Shown here in pieces: positions 1-7,502 of a stretch of DNA of 64,000 nucleotides. The position numbers and the translations under genes were made by a program. The number at the start of each line of letters is the position of its first letter. Position 1 is the first letter of the stretch. The DNA is from Proteobacteria bacterium UBA2363 (GTDB lineage: Bacteria; Pseudomonadota; Gammaproteobacteria; Xanthomonadales; UBA2363). The DNA lies in the NCBI GenBank assembly GCA_002344355.1, contig DDTN01000015.1:62001-126000 (forward strand), written 5' to 3'. The notes under the pieces are model-generated. The model saw only the letters and a list, made by a program, of their open reading frames with translations. It searched no databases and was not told where the DNA came from.

Positions 1-1
1 C

Positions 2-475
2 GGCGAGCCGCTGCAGGTGCTGGCGAAGCTGCCGGCGCTGGGCGGCGAGCTGCGTGTGCAGGGCAGCGGTCGCGCCCAGAGCTGGCGGACGCAGGTCGCC
101 CTTGGCGGCGCGCGGCCCGCCGAAGGCGTCGGCCGGCTGTGGGCGCGCGCCAAGGTGGCGGCGCTGGAGGACGAGCTGCGCCGCGGCGGCGACGAGGACG
201 CGGTGCGCTCCACCGCGCTGCCGCTGGCCCTGCGGCACGGCCTGGCCAGCCGCTGGACCAGCCTGGTGGCGGTCGAGCGGGTGCCGGTGCGCCCGGCCGA
301 CGCCGGCCTCGCCTCGGTGGCCTTCGCCAACGCCGCGCCGGCCGGCACCCTGGCCCTGGCCCAGGGCGCCACCGATGCCCGCCAGCGCCTGGCGATCGCC
401 CTGCTCCTGCTGTTTGCCGCGGCCCTGGTGCTGGGCCGCCGCCGGCGGCCCGCCGACGCCGCCGGGGAGGCCTGA
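2..475 (+). CDS. Sortase-substrate protein, C-terminal end (partial, cut by window edge)
   Basis: This is the last 157 or so codons of a gene that enters from the left. The tail has the architecture of a sortase substrate: a run of about 16 hydrophobic residues (from LAIALLLLF) followed by five residues rich in Arg and a short polar end. Just before the membrane segment is LAQGATDARQ, which sits where marine-proteobacterial sortase targets (VIT/VWA proteins, TIGR03788-like) carry an LPxTA-type signal. Here the Pro and Thr of that signal are replaced. The visible body (a basic and Ala-rich region with beta-strand character) shows no motif of its own. The assignment rests mainly on the sortase gene immediately downstream and the tail layout. 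An ordinary membrane-anchored protein cannot be excluded without the upstream sequence. Confidence 0.55.
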   Translation, partial: GEPLQVLAKLPALGGELRVQGSGRAQSWRTQVALGGARPAEGVGRLWARAKVAALEDELRRGGDEDAVRSTALPLALRHGLASRWTSLVAVERVPVRPADAGLASVAFANAAPAGTLALAQGATDARQRLAIALLLLFAAALVLGRRRRPADAAGEA

Positions 476-478
476 GCC

Positions 479-676
479 ATGGCGCCCTCCCGCACGGTTC
501 CCGCACGCGGCGCATTCCCCGCGGCGCGGCCGCGCCGGGTCGGCTTCGAGCCGGCCGCCGGCGGCCGGCAACTGCGCTACCGGCCGCGGCCCTCGCCGCG
601 ACCGGCGGCACGGTGGCCGGCCAGCTTTCCGCGCCGCCGTCAGCGCCACGTCGAGTACGACTGGTGGCCGCTGTGA
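479..676 (+). CDS. Possible 65-residue basic protein between substrate and sortase
   Basis: A 65-codon reading frame begins three bases after the stop of the upstream gene. It ends in a GTGA overlap with an in-frame GTG of the sortase frame at 673. The product is rich in Arg and Pro (about one third of residues) and ends YDWWPL. I recognise no domain. Its tight fit between two genes of one operon favours translation, but in DNA of this GC content such frames arise by chance. The alternative is that it is simply the spacer between substrate and sortase. Confidence 0.25.
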   Translation: MAPSRTVPARGAFPAARPRRVGFEPAAGGRQLRYRPRPSPRPAARWPASFPRRRQRHVEYDWWPL

Positions 677-813
677 GCGCGGTCCTGGTGCCGTCCGGCG
701 TGCGCCTGCCCGTGGTCCGCGGTCCGGGTCCGGACGCCGGCGGCCCTGCCGGCGCATCGCCGGCCGGCCACGCGCCGCAGCCGGCGGGGCGCCGGGTCGG
801 TGCGGTGCGCCGG

Positions 814-1419
814 ATGCGCCTGCTGCTGGCCGCGCTGCTGGGACTTGCGGCGCTGGCGACCGCCGCCGACGCCGGCTGGATCCATGGCAAGGCGGCGCTC
901 GCGCAGTGGCTGCTGGAGCGGTCCTGGCAGCGCGGCCTGGTGCAGGGCGAGGCGCCGCCGCCCTGGCCCTGGGCCGACACCCGGCCGGTGGCGCGCCTGC
1001 TGCGCCCCGACGGCGGCGTGCAGATCGTGCTGGCCGGCGACAGCGGCCGGGTGCTGGCCTTCGGCCCGGGCTGGGCGCCGGCCAGCGCCGCGCCCGGCCG
1101 GCCCGGCACCACGGTGGTCAGCGGCCATCGCGACACCCATTTCGCCTGGCTGCGGCACCTCCGGCCGGGCGACCGGATAGGAGTCGACGACGGGAAGACC
1201 CGCCGCGACTACCTCGTGCATGCATCCCGGGTGGTCGACAGCCGCAGCACCGGAATCGGCCTGGACCACGTGACCGGCGACCGCCTGCTGCTGGTCACCT
1301 GCTGGCCCTTCGATGCGGTCAGCGCCGGCGGCCCGTTGCGCTACGTGGTCGAGGCGGTGCCGGTCGAACTCCGCGGCCCGGTGCAGGCACCGCCAAAGCC
1401 ATCCGCGGTTCGCGCGTAG
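814..1419 (+). CDS. Class GN sortase (marine proteobacterial type)
   Basis: Predicted membrane-anchored cysteine transpeptidase that would cleave a C-terminal sorting signal and attach the substrate to a cell-envelope amine. From the ATG at 814 the protein is 201 residues. It has a short N-terminal hydrophobic anchor (residues 2-20) followed by the family-like stretch GWIHGKAALAQWLLE. The catalytic set is visible: His105 in VVSGHRDTHF, Cys163 in LLLVTCWPFDA and Arg176 in GGPLRYVV. The length matches the class GN family. An in-frame GTG at 673, overlapping the preceding small reading frame, would add 47 Pro/Gly-rich residues; I prefer 814 because the anchor then lies at the very N terminus. 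The gene is the last of an operon with the putative substrate gene and is convergent with the BNR-type gene. Confidence 0.85.
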   Translation: MRLLLAALLGLAALATAADAGWIHGKAALAQWLLERSWQRGLVQGEAPPPWPWADTRPVARLLRPDGGVQIVLAGDSGRVLAFGPGWAPASAAPGRPGTTVVSGHRDTHFAWLRHLRPGDRIGVDDGKTRRDYLVHASRVVDSRSTGIGLDHVTGDRLLLVTCWPFDAVSAGGPLRYVVEAVPVELRGPVQAPPKPSAVRA

Positions 1420-1479
1420 CGCACCGGGCGCGGACCCTGCCCCGTGCCGGCCGCGACGCCGGGTGCCGGCGCCGGCGCG

Positions 1480-2535
1480 CTAGTCGAAGCCGTCGGCGAA
1501 GATCGCCGGGGCGAGCAGGACCGCGGCTTCGCGGACGATGTCGAAGTTGCCCGAGGGCGGGCTCTGCGCCGCGCCCCAGTAGATCTCCGCGGTGCCCGGG
1601 TCGGGGCCGCGCAGGGCGTGCGGCTGGACGTTGAACAGGCCCGGGCGGTCGCTGACCTGGATCGCCGGTTCCCAGGCGATGCCGTCGCGCGAGCGGATCG
1701 AGAACACCTGGAAGGCGTTGCCGACCACCTGCGCCCAGAGCAGGGCGAAGCTGCCGTCGGACAGCACCATCGGGAAGCCGTCGTGGTTGTTGCCGGCGGG
1801 CAGCAGCGGCCGCGCCGGCGCCGACCAGTCCAGCGGATCGCTGCTGGTCCTGATCCAGCCGCTGACCGGGTTGCTGCCGGTCTGGTAGACCAGCAGCCAG
1901 GTGCCGTCGTCCGGACGGAACGCGATGCGGGGCAATGCGGCGTTGCCCGGGCTGACCTGGGTGCGCAGCGTGTCCCAGGTGGCGCCGCCGTCGGTCGACT
2001 GCGCGAGGTGGGCGGCGCCGGACAGGCGCTGGTAGGTCATCACCAGGGTGCCGTCGGGGTGCCGGATCACGTGCGGGTTGACCTCGCCGCCGGTGGGCCA
2101 GCCGAGGTCGACCGCGCCCTGGGCGGTGAACACGGTGCCGTCGGTGGAGGTGGCGCGATGTATGCGGAAGCTGCTGCTGGCACCGGTACCGGCCAGATGG
2201 AACAGCGCCCAGGCCTGGGCACCGGTCTGCACCAGGGCCGGGTGGCGCTCGTTGGCGGCGGTGCCGATCGCCAGGGCCGGCGTGGTCCAGGTGGCGCCAC
2301 CGTCGCTGCTGCGGGTCACGTAGAGGTCCCCGGACAGGGCACCGTCGAGCCGTTCGAACACCACGATGCGCGAGTCCGGCGCGTCCCAGGGGATCGCGAC
2401 GTCGGCCTGGTAGTCGTTGCCGGGCCCGCCGGACACGGTCTGCTGGGCGGACAGCGGCGCCGGGACCGTCAGGACGGCCAGCAGCGGCGCGGAGGCGAGC
2501 AGGCCGGGGTGCCGGCGGGAAGCGTGTCGGTTCAT
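1480..2535 (-). CDS. Secreted BNR/sialidase-like beta-propeller protein with DGFD C-terminal tag
   Basis: A 351-residue exported protein. The N terminus has a basic start (MNRHASRRH), a hydrophobic core and an Ala-x-Ala-like cleavage region ending PLSAQQ. The mature part carries repeated Asp-box (BNR) motifs such as SSDGGATW and STDGGATW, plus related variants (STDGTVF, SRDGIAW). This is the pattern of sialidase-type six-bladed propellers. The catalytic Arg triad of true sialidases is not obvious, so enzymatic activity is uncertain. The protein ends AIFADGFD, the same short tail seen on other secreted proteins in this window. A TATGCT hexamer lies 8 nt upstream of the ATG and may be its -10 box. 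An earlier in-frame ATG exists but would bury the signal peptide. Confidence 0.7.
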   Translation of the reverse strand: MNRHASRRHPGLLASAPLLAVLTVPAPLSAQQTVSGGPGNDYQADVAIPWDAPDSRIVVFERLDGALSGDLYVTRSSDGGATWTTPALAIGTAANERHPALVQTGAQAWALFHLAGTGASSSFRIHRATSTDGTVFTAQGAVDLGWPTGGEVNPHVIRHPDGTLVMTYQRLSGAAHLAQSTDGGATWDTLRTQVSPGNAALPRIAFRPDDGTWLLVYQTGSNPVSGWIRTSSDPLDWSAPARPLLPAGNNHDGFPMVLSDGSFALLWAQVVGNAFQVFSIRSRDGIAWEPAIQVSDRPGLFNVQPHALRGPDPGTAEIYWGAAQSPPSGNFDIVREAAVLLAPAIFADGFD

Positions 2536-2632
2536 GGAGGCCGAGCATAGCCGGCGCGACGCCATTGGGGGCGCCGGCCGGGCAGACGGCACGGCCGCTC
2601 CGCGCGATTCCCGCCGCGATGCCGAGCGCCGC

Positions 2633-4075
2633 TCAGCGGGGAACGGCTCCATCGCCGGTGCGCTCGCGGATCCGCTCCAGGGCGGCCTGCAGCGTCGCCT
2701 CCGGCGCCAGCGGATCGACCGCCACCGCGATGTCCGGAACCACGCCGCGGCGGCAGCCCCGGCCCGAAGGTCGGGTGAACGCCATCGCCGGCGTGAAGGC
2801 GGACAGGCCGGTATGCGGCAGTGCGATCGGGGTGACCCGTCCGGTCTGGCAGGACAGTCCGGCCGTTTCCTCGCCGACGATGGTGGCGATGGCGAAGTCC
2901 TGGGCGGCCACCACGAACTGGATCGCCGCCGAATAGGTGAGCGGCCCGGTCAGCACGTAGACCGGGCCCTCGAAGCGCAGCGGGTTGTCCACCGCAGGGG
3001 TGATGCGGCGGTCATGGTCGCGGCGGCGGACCTCGCCGATCGCCTCGCCCGGCTCGACGTTCCCGGCGGTGACCCGACGGGCATACCGGGACACGTGGAT
3101 GTAGGGCCGGCGGGTGATGTATTCCATCAGCCCCGCCTGCCAGAGCGCGTCGTCGCCGCCGACATTGACGCGGACGTCGATCAGCAGGGCGCGGATGTTG
3201 GCCTCGCGGAAGCTCGCGAACGCCTCCCTGGCGAATGCCGCGAAGGCGTCGGCATGCTCGCCACCGAAGCTGGTCGCCTCGATGTAGCCGATCCCGCCGT
3301 CGAACACGGCGTGGCGGAAGGGCGGGTCCTCCAGGCTGGCCGGGAACCGGGTGGCGCCCTCGAGCGCGACGCGGCGCCTGCACCCGGGTCCGTCCAACCC
3401 GACGAGGTATCGGCCGGTGTCGCCGTGCAGCATCCAGAACATGAAGGCGAAGCGGCGCGATGCCAGGGCCCGCCGGAACCGGGGCGTGTCCCCTTCGACC
3501 CGTGCCAGCATCGCCCGCGCGAGATCCCGGCCGGGGATACCGTTGATCGACGCGATGCGCTCCCCCACGGCGATGCCCTCAGCGTCCGCGCCCGGCGCGA
3601 CCCGCAGGTCGCCATCGCGGCCGATGTCGACCGGCAGCGGGAAGAATCCGCCGCCCGCGGCCAGGTGCGCCCGCATCCGTGCGCGGAAGTCCGCCGGCAA
3701 GACCCCGCTGTGTCCGTCATTGAGCGTCGGCGCCAGCCGGGCGAACAACAGCCAGGCCTCCCGGGTCGACATGGTCCGCGTCAGGCTCGCGCGGATCTCG
3801 CGGACGATGCGCCGGTAGGCGGCCCGGTCGACCCGTGCCATCGGCTCCGGATGGATCATCGCCATGCCTGAGAGCCACGCCTCGAAGTCCGCGACCAGCG
3901 CCGCCCGGGCGACCCGGGGTCCTTCGGGCAGGGTCGCCTTCGGCGCGGCCTCGGTGGCGCCATCCGCGGGCCCGCCGCAGGGCGTCCCTGGGAAGGCGAG
4001 TGCCATCGACGATGCCGCCAGGAACAGGAAGGCGGCGGCCCTTGGCGCGCCGGAACGCGTTGCCCGGGGAGTCAT
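2633..4075 (-). CDS. Secreted S41-family (C-terminal processing type) peptidase
   Basis: 480-residue exported protein with a hydrophobic signal segment (AAAFLFLAASSMALA) near the N terminus. The region around residues 130-200 has PDZ-like features (GEGI-like APGADAEGIAVGERIASING). The C-terminal half contains the S41 core: LIDVRVNVGGDD is the strand and loop corresponding to the usual DLRxNxGG motif, and LTGPLTYSAAIQF carries the presumed nucleophile Ser382. In the classical family this serine is followed by Ala-Ala-Glu; here it is Ala-Ala-Ile-Gln. The start lies one base after the stop of the MarR gene, so both are almost certainly co-transcribed. The protein lacks the DGFE-like tail. A substrate cannot be inferred. 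Confidence 0.82.
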   Translation of the reverse strand: MTPRATRSGAPRAAAFLFLAASSMALAFPGTPCGGPADGATEAAPKATLPEGPRVARAALVADFEAWLSGMAMIHPEPMARVDRAAYRRIVREIRASLTRTMSTREAWLLFARLAPTLNDGHSGVLPADFRARMRAHLAAGGGFFPLPVDIGRDGDLRVAPGADAEGIAVGERIASINGIPGRDLARAMLARVEGDTPRFRRALASRRFAFMFWMLHGDTGRYLVGLDGPGCRRRVALEGATRFPASLEDPPFRHAVFDGGIGYIEATSFGGEHADAFAAFAREAFASFREANIRALLIDVRVNVGGDDALWQAGLMEYITRRPYIHVSRYARRVTAGNVEPGEAIGEVRRRDHDRRITPAVDNPLRFEGPVYVLTGPLTYSAAIQFVVAAQDFAIATIVGEETAGLSCQTGRVTPIALPHTGLSAFTPAMAFTRPSGRGCRRGVVPDIAVAVDPLAPEATLQAALERIRERTGDGAVPR

Positions 4076-4076
4076 G

Positions 4077-4598
4077 TCAGGCCCCTTCGAGGAGATCGAT
4101 GCGTTGCGCCAGGCTGCGTTCGTGAAGCAGCGCGCCCGCCCGCTCCAGTTCGGCCATCAGGTCGATGCCGAGGTCGTCGGAGAGCGAGCGCATGGCGGCG
4201 GCGATGCGCCGTGTGTTCTCGCGGATCTGGCCGGCCTCCCGGCGGCCGGCCCGGGTCAGCCGGTACGGGCGACGACGCGCGTCGCCGGGATCGTCGACGC
4301 GCTCGACCAGCCCCATCTGCTCCAGCGGCGCCAGTCGCGCGGCCAGGAGCTGGTGCGCCTGACCGTCCAGCCGGGCGATCTCCGCAAGGCTCGCCGGGCC
4401 GTGGTCTGCGAGGTACAGCACCACCGAGTGCGTGCGGTTGGGTGCGCTCACGCCGGTCGCCGCGTCGATCTCCCCGCATTGGCGACCGATCTGGTCGGCC
4501 AGCCGGTCCGCCAGATGGGCCACGAACGCCGGGCGCAGGTCGCCGAGATAGGCGAGCGGCGCCTGCCTTGGATCCGACGGGCGACTTGAAGCGGTCAT
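4077..4598 (-). CDS. MarR-family transcriptional regulator
   Basis: 173-residue predicted winged-helix DNA-binding dimer. The central part shows the MarR layout: a helix-turn-helix with ASLAEIARLDGQAHQLLAARLAPLEQMGLVER, followed by a wing containing DDPGDARRRPYRLTRAG. The C-terminal helices would form the dimer interface. The gene is first in a two-gene operon with the S41 peptidase (one-base spacing). That suggests it controls the peptidase and itself, and is probably relieved by a small ligand. A cluster of inverted repeats lies 25-62 bases upstream of its start and is the obvious operator candidate. Confidence 0.85.
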   Translation of the reverse strand: MTASSRPSDPRQAPLAYLGDLRPAFVAHLADRLADQIGRQCGEIDAATGVSAPNRTHSVVLYLADHGPASLAEIARLDGQAHQLLAARLAPLEQMGLVERVDDPGDARRRPYRLTRAGRREAGQIRENTRRIAAAMRSLSDDLGIDLMAELERAGALLHERSLAQRIDLLEGA

Positions 4599-4622
4599 GC
4601 CTTTCCCCTGAACAGCAACCTA

Positions 4623-4660
4623 TTGCGCAAACTATTGCGCATTGCATTGCCAAAATGCAA
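4623..4660. promoter_or_regulatory. Inverted-repeat cluster, candidate MarR operator/promoter
   Basis: Three palindromic elements sit in an unusually AT-rich island before the MarR start: TTGCGCAA (4623-4630), ATTGCGCAT (4634-4642), and a 7-bp inverted repeat TTGCATT/AATGCAA (4642-4648 and 4654-4660, 5-nt spacer). MarR proteins typically bind 16-20 bp inverted repeats overlapping their own promoter. The role is inferred from position and symmetry. Confidence 0.5.
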
Positions 4661-4773
4661 GCGCCGGGCGAACGGCGCGCGGCGGTGCCGGCGCCAAGAG
4701 CAACCGCCCTGGGGCCGGCGATGTCCGTCGCCGACCTCGCCGTTCCCGGCGCACACCCTGACTGCGGCTCGCC

Positions 4774-5493
4774 TCAGCCGTGCGGCACGGCGCCCGGGAA
4801 CAGCGCCGCTTCCGGCGGCAGCGCCGCCGCGGCGATCGACTCGCGCATCGCGGCGATGGTGGCGGCGTAGTCGCCGCTGCCGAAGATCGCGCTGCCGGCG
4901 ACGAAGGTGTCGGCGCCGGCGGCGGCGATCGCGCCGATGTTGTCGGCCTTGACGCCGCCGTCGACCTCCAGGCGGATGGCGCGCCCGGACTCGTCGATGC
5001 GCCGGCGCACCGCGCGGATCTTGTCCAGGGTCGCGGCGATGAACGACTGGCCGCCGAAACCGGGGTTGACCGACATCAGCAGCACCAGGTCCAGCTTGTC
5101 CATCACGTGGTCCAGCCAGTGCAGCGGCGTCGCCGGGTTGAACACCAGGCCGGCCTGGCAGCCGCTGTCGCGGATCAGGCCCAGGGTGCGGTCGACATGC
5201 TCGCTGGCCTCGGGGTGGAACGACACCAGGCTGGCGCCGGCGCGCGCGAAGTCCGGGACGATGCGGTCGACCGGCCGCACCATCAGGTGGACGTCGATCG
5301 GCGCGGCGATGCCGTAGTCGCGCAGGGCCTGGCAGACCATCGGCCCGATCGTCAGGTTGGGCACGTAGTGGTTGTCCATCACGTCGAAGTGCACCCAGTC
5401 GGCGCCGGCGGCGAGCACGGCGGCGGTGTCCTCGCCCAGGCGGGCGAAGTCGGCGGACAGGATCGACGGGGCGATGATCGGCGGCTGGCTCAT
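4774..5493 (-). CDS. rpe: Ribulose-phosphate 3-epimerase
   Basis: Cytosolic TIM-barrel enzyme interconverting ribulose 5-phosphate and xylulose 5-phosphate in the pentose phosphate pathway. The 239-residue product shows the family motifs in order: IAPSILSADFARL at the N terminus, HFDVMDNHYVPNLTIGP (metal and substrate binding), IDVHLMV, SVNPGFGGQSFI, and the phosphate-binding LEVDGGVKADNI with VAGSAIFG. The C terminus is about 10-15 residues longer than most family members (ALFPGAVPHG). It stands alone here on the minus strand, with a 175-nt spacer from the MarR gene and 78 nt from the DUF6265 gene; no trp or gph genes are adjacent. Confidence 0.97.
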   Translation of the reverse strand: MSQPPIIAPSILSADFARLGEDTAAVLAAGADWVHFDVMDNHYVPNLTIGPMVCQALRDYGIAAPIDVHLMVRPVDRIVPDFARAGASLVSFHPEASEHVDRTLGLIRDSGCQAGLVFNPATPLHWLDHVMDKLDLVLLMSVNPGFGGQSFIAATLDKIRAVRRRIDESGRAIRLEVDGGVKADNIGAIAAAGADTFVAGSAIFGSGDYAATIAAMRESIAAAALPPEAALFPGAVPHG

Positions 5494-5571
5494 GGCGGGA
5501 CGGTCGGGGCGGCAGCGGCCATGGTGCCGCAGCGCGGCGCCGGCTGCATCCCGGTGCGGCGTCCAGCGTCG

Positions 5572-6093
5572 CTATGGCCGGTGCCGATCGCCGGCGCCGG
5601 ACCGGGGACATGCGACCGCGTGCATGGGGAACTCGATGCGCCGGACCGGCCCGTCGCCGTCGCCTTCGATCCAGGCAAGCAGGCGGTTCCCCGCCTCGCG
5701 CCGGTAACCGATCCGCTGCGGGAAGTCGTGGGCCGGGTTGCCGAACACGACCTCGTCCGGCGACAAGGACTCCAGGGCGAAGCGTGCCGCGGCCTGCCCG
5801 GAGGGCAGGGCCTCGAGCACCAGGCCATGTGCCGCGTCCTGGCGGATCAGCAGGAATTCGTGGCTGCTGCGGCCATCCGCGCGCAGCGTGCGCGCCATGC
5901 CGGGCATCAGGCCGCCGGCCGGCGCCATCCAGTGCTCGCCGCTGCCGGGCAGGGCATCGTCGGCCTGCCAGCAGCCGGCCATGAACGCCGGCCACGCCGG
6001 CCGGTCGGACGGACCGGAAGCGGCGAGGTGGCCGACGGCCCCCGGCAGCGTGGCCAGCAGCAGGGCGGACAACCGGCAGGCGAAGCGGCACAT
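5572..6093 (-). CDS. DUF6265-family secreted protein
   Basis: 173-residue product with an N-terminal signal peptide (MCRFACRLSALLLATLPG...). The mature part starts with FMAGCWQ, then EHWMAPAGGLMPGMARTL, EFLLIRQ and VVFGNPAHDFPQRIGYRR. This sequence of short motifs matches what I know of DUF6265 proteins, which are small exported beta-barrel-like domains of unknown function. The start was placed at 6093 because it yields the signal peptide at the very N terminus. No operon partner is evident. Function unknown. Confidence 0.7.
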   Translation of the reverse strand: MCRFACRLSALLLATLPGAVGHLAASGPSDRPAWPAFMAGCWQADDALPGSGEHWMAPAGGLMPGMARTLRADGRSSHEFLLIRQDAAHGLVLEALPSGQAAARFALESLSPDEVVFGNPAHDFPQRIGYRREAGNRLLAWIEGDGDGPVRRIEFPMHAVACPRSGAGDRHRP

Positions 6094-6155
6094 GGTCGGA
6101 CCCTCGGGCAGCGCCGGCCGCATGCCGGCGCGATGGCGAACTGCGCGGCGCATCC

Positions 6156-6902
6156 TCAGCGCATGCCGCGCGCGCTGCGGATGCGCTCGTAGGCGGCCAG
6201 GATGGCCTGGGTGCGGGTCTGCGCCAGGCGGATGGTCTCCGGCGCCTCGCCGCGGGCGGTCATGCGGTCGGGATGGTGGCGGCTGACCAGGGTCCGGTAG
6301 GCGCGGCGCACCTCGGCGTCGCTGGCGCGATGGTCGAGGCCGAGCACGGCGTAGGGGTCGTCGTCGGCGGCATCGGCCGGGGCCTGGCCGGGACGGCCGT
6401 GCCGGCGCCGGTGCAGCATCAGTTCCAGGGTCGATTCGCGCACGCCCAGCATCCAGGCGCAGCGGCCGAGCAGGCGGCGCTCCTCCGGCGCCAGCACGCC
6501 GTCGGCCAGCGCCATGTCGATGAACACCTCCAGGAACAGCGGGGCGTGCGCGCGGGCGCGGCGCAGGTCGGCCCAGGCACGGTCCAGCACGGCGTCGTCC
6601 TGCTTGCCGGCGTTGAAGGCCGCCACCGCCTCGGCGCGAGCCCTGGCATCCAGGGCCAGGCGCTCCATCAGACGCTCGCACACCGCGATCTCGCTGGCGT
6701 CGACGCGGCCATCGACCTTGGCGATGCGGCCGAGCACCATGAACAGCGCCGGCACCGGCGATGCGCCGCCGGTGCCCAGCAGGCGCGGCAGGACGACGGC
6801 GGCCAGCAGCCAGCCCAGTCCCGCGCCGAGCGCGGCGGCCAGTGGATGGCGGCCCAGCAGCACACCGAGCAGGGCGCCCAGCGCGACCGCCAGGCGGGTC
6901 AC
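6156..6902 (-). CDS. DjlA-like membrane co-chaperone (TerB-like region plus C-terminal J domain)
   Basis: From a GTG start the protein is 248 residues. Residues 5-44 form a hydrophobic N-terminal anchor. Residues 50-165 resemble the TerB/DjlA central domain (ALFMVLGRIAKVDGRVDASEI, FIDMALADGVLAPEER), and residues 183-248 form a J domain with the obligatory HPD at 210-212. This is the domain order of DjlA, a type III DnaK co-chaperone facing the cytoplasm. The GTG start overlaps the stop of the cytochrome c gene (GTGA at 6902-6899), so translation is probably coupled. A cytochrome-biogenesis or envelope-stress role is only suggested by the neighbour. Confidence 0.82.
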   Translation of the reverse strand: MTRLAVALGALLGVLLGRHPLAAALGAGLGWLLAAVVLPRLLGTGGASPVPALFMVLGRIAKVDGRVDASEIAVCERLMERLALDARARAEAVAAFNAGKQDDAVLDRAWADLRRARAHAPLFLEVFIDMALADGVLAPEERRLLGRCAWMLGVRESTLELMLHRRRHGRPGQAPADAADDDPYAVLGLDHRASDAEVRRAYRTLVSRHHPDRMTARGEAPETIRLAQTRTQAILAAYERIRSARGMR

Positions 6903-7273
6903 GAGGTCGGTGTCCCCGGCTGTTTCGCGTACCACTCGGCCAGCGCCCGGCGCTCCTCGGCGCGGATCGGGCCCAGCATGGCGCGCATCGGCGGGTAGTC
7001 CCTGCGGCCGTCCAGGTAGGCGGCCATGGCGTCGAGCAGCTCGGCGGCGTCGCGACCGGCGAGGTCCGGCACGTTGGCGATGGTCGAGCGGCCGTCCCGG
7101 CCGTGGCAGGCGGCGCACTGGCCGAGCCGGGCGGGCGCGGCCGCCAGCGGGACCACGGTGCCGTGATGCGGCGAGGGCGTCGTTCCTGGCGGGCTTGCCG
7201 GCACGTCGGCCCGGCCGCCGCAACCGGGCAGCGCGGCGATGACCAGGACCAGCAGGCACAGGAGACGGACCAT
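6899..7273 (-). CDS. Small cytochrome c lipoprotein
   Basis: 124-residue protein with a lipoprotein signal: hydrophobic segment then LPGC, lipidated Cys18. A single haem-binding site CAACH is at residues 53-57. The region that follows (DLAGRDAAELLDAMAAYLDGRR, PPMRAM) resembles class I cytochromes of the cytochrome c553/c5 type, with a Met available as sixth ligand. It would be anchored in the periplasm as an electron carrier. The ATG at 7273 is chosen because it starts the signal peptide; upstream in-frame codons are low-complexity. A TACAAT box ends 6 nt before the ATG. The gene overlaps the DjlA-like gene by 4 nt. Confidence 0.85.
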   Translation of the reverse strand: MVRLLCLLVLVIAALPGCGGRADVPASPPGTTPSPHHGTVVPLAAAPARLGQCAACHGRDGRSTIANVPDLAGRDAAELLDAMAAYLDGRRDYPPMRAMLGPIRAEERRALAEWYAKQPGTPTS

Positions 7274-7279
7274 GCCGCG

Positions 7280-7285
7280 ATTGTA
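7280..7285 (-). promoter_or_regulatory. Candidate -10 box (TACAAT) for the cytochrome c gene; leaderless spacing
   Basis: TACAAT reads on the minus strand with six bases between it and the ATG at 7273. With usual -10 to start-site spacing, transcription would begin at or next to the A of ATG. No convincing -35 box is seen. Confidence 0.5.
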
Positions 7286-7465
7286 GTGGCGCGGGGTCGA
7301 CCGGATGTTTCCCGGGCGCGGCGGTCCCGGCGCGGACCCGACGGGTTTCAGGTGCCGCCCGTCGCCGGCACCTGCGGCAAGCTGCCGCTCCGCCCGGACC
7401 TCGGACCACGGGTGGTGTCGGTCGGGCCCGTCACCGGCCGGCCGGATCGCCCGGGTCGGGGGCGC

Positions 7466-7471
7466 TACACT
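7466..7471 (+). promoter_or_regulatory. Candidate -10 box (TACACT) for purC
   Basis: GGCGCTACACTGCG lies 31 nt before the purC ATG and fits the GCTA-led -10 pattern seen before several genes here. It would leave a short leader without a recognisable Shine-Dalgarno sequence. No clear -35 hexamer. Confidence 0.4.
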
Positions 7472-7502
7472 GCGCGCCTCCCGCCCCTGGCTTCCCTCCG
7501 TC

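Noticed and set aside
2067..2323. Overlapping frames opposite the BNR gene
   Set aside because: These short frames are shadows of the BNR gene with arginine/proline-rich composition and no start support.
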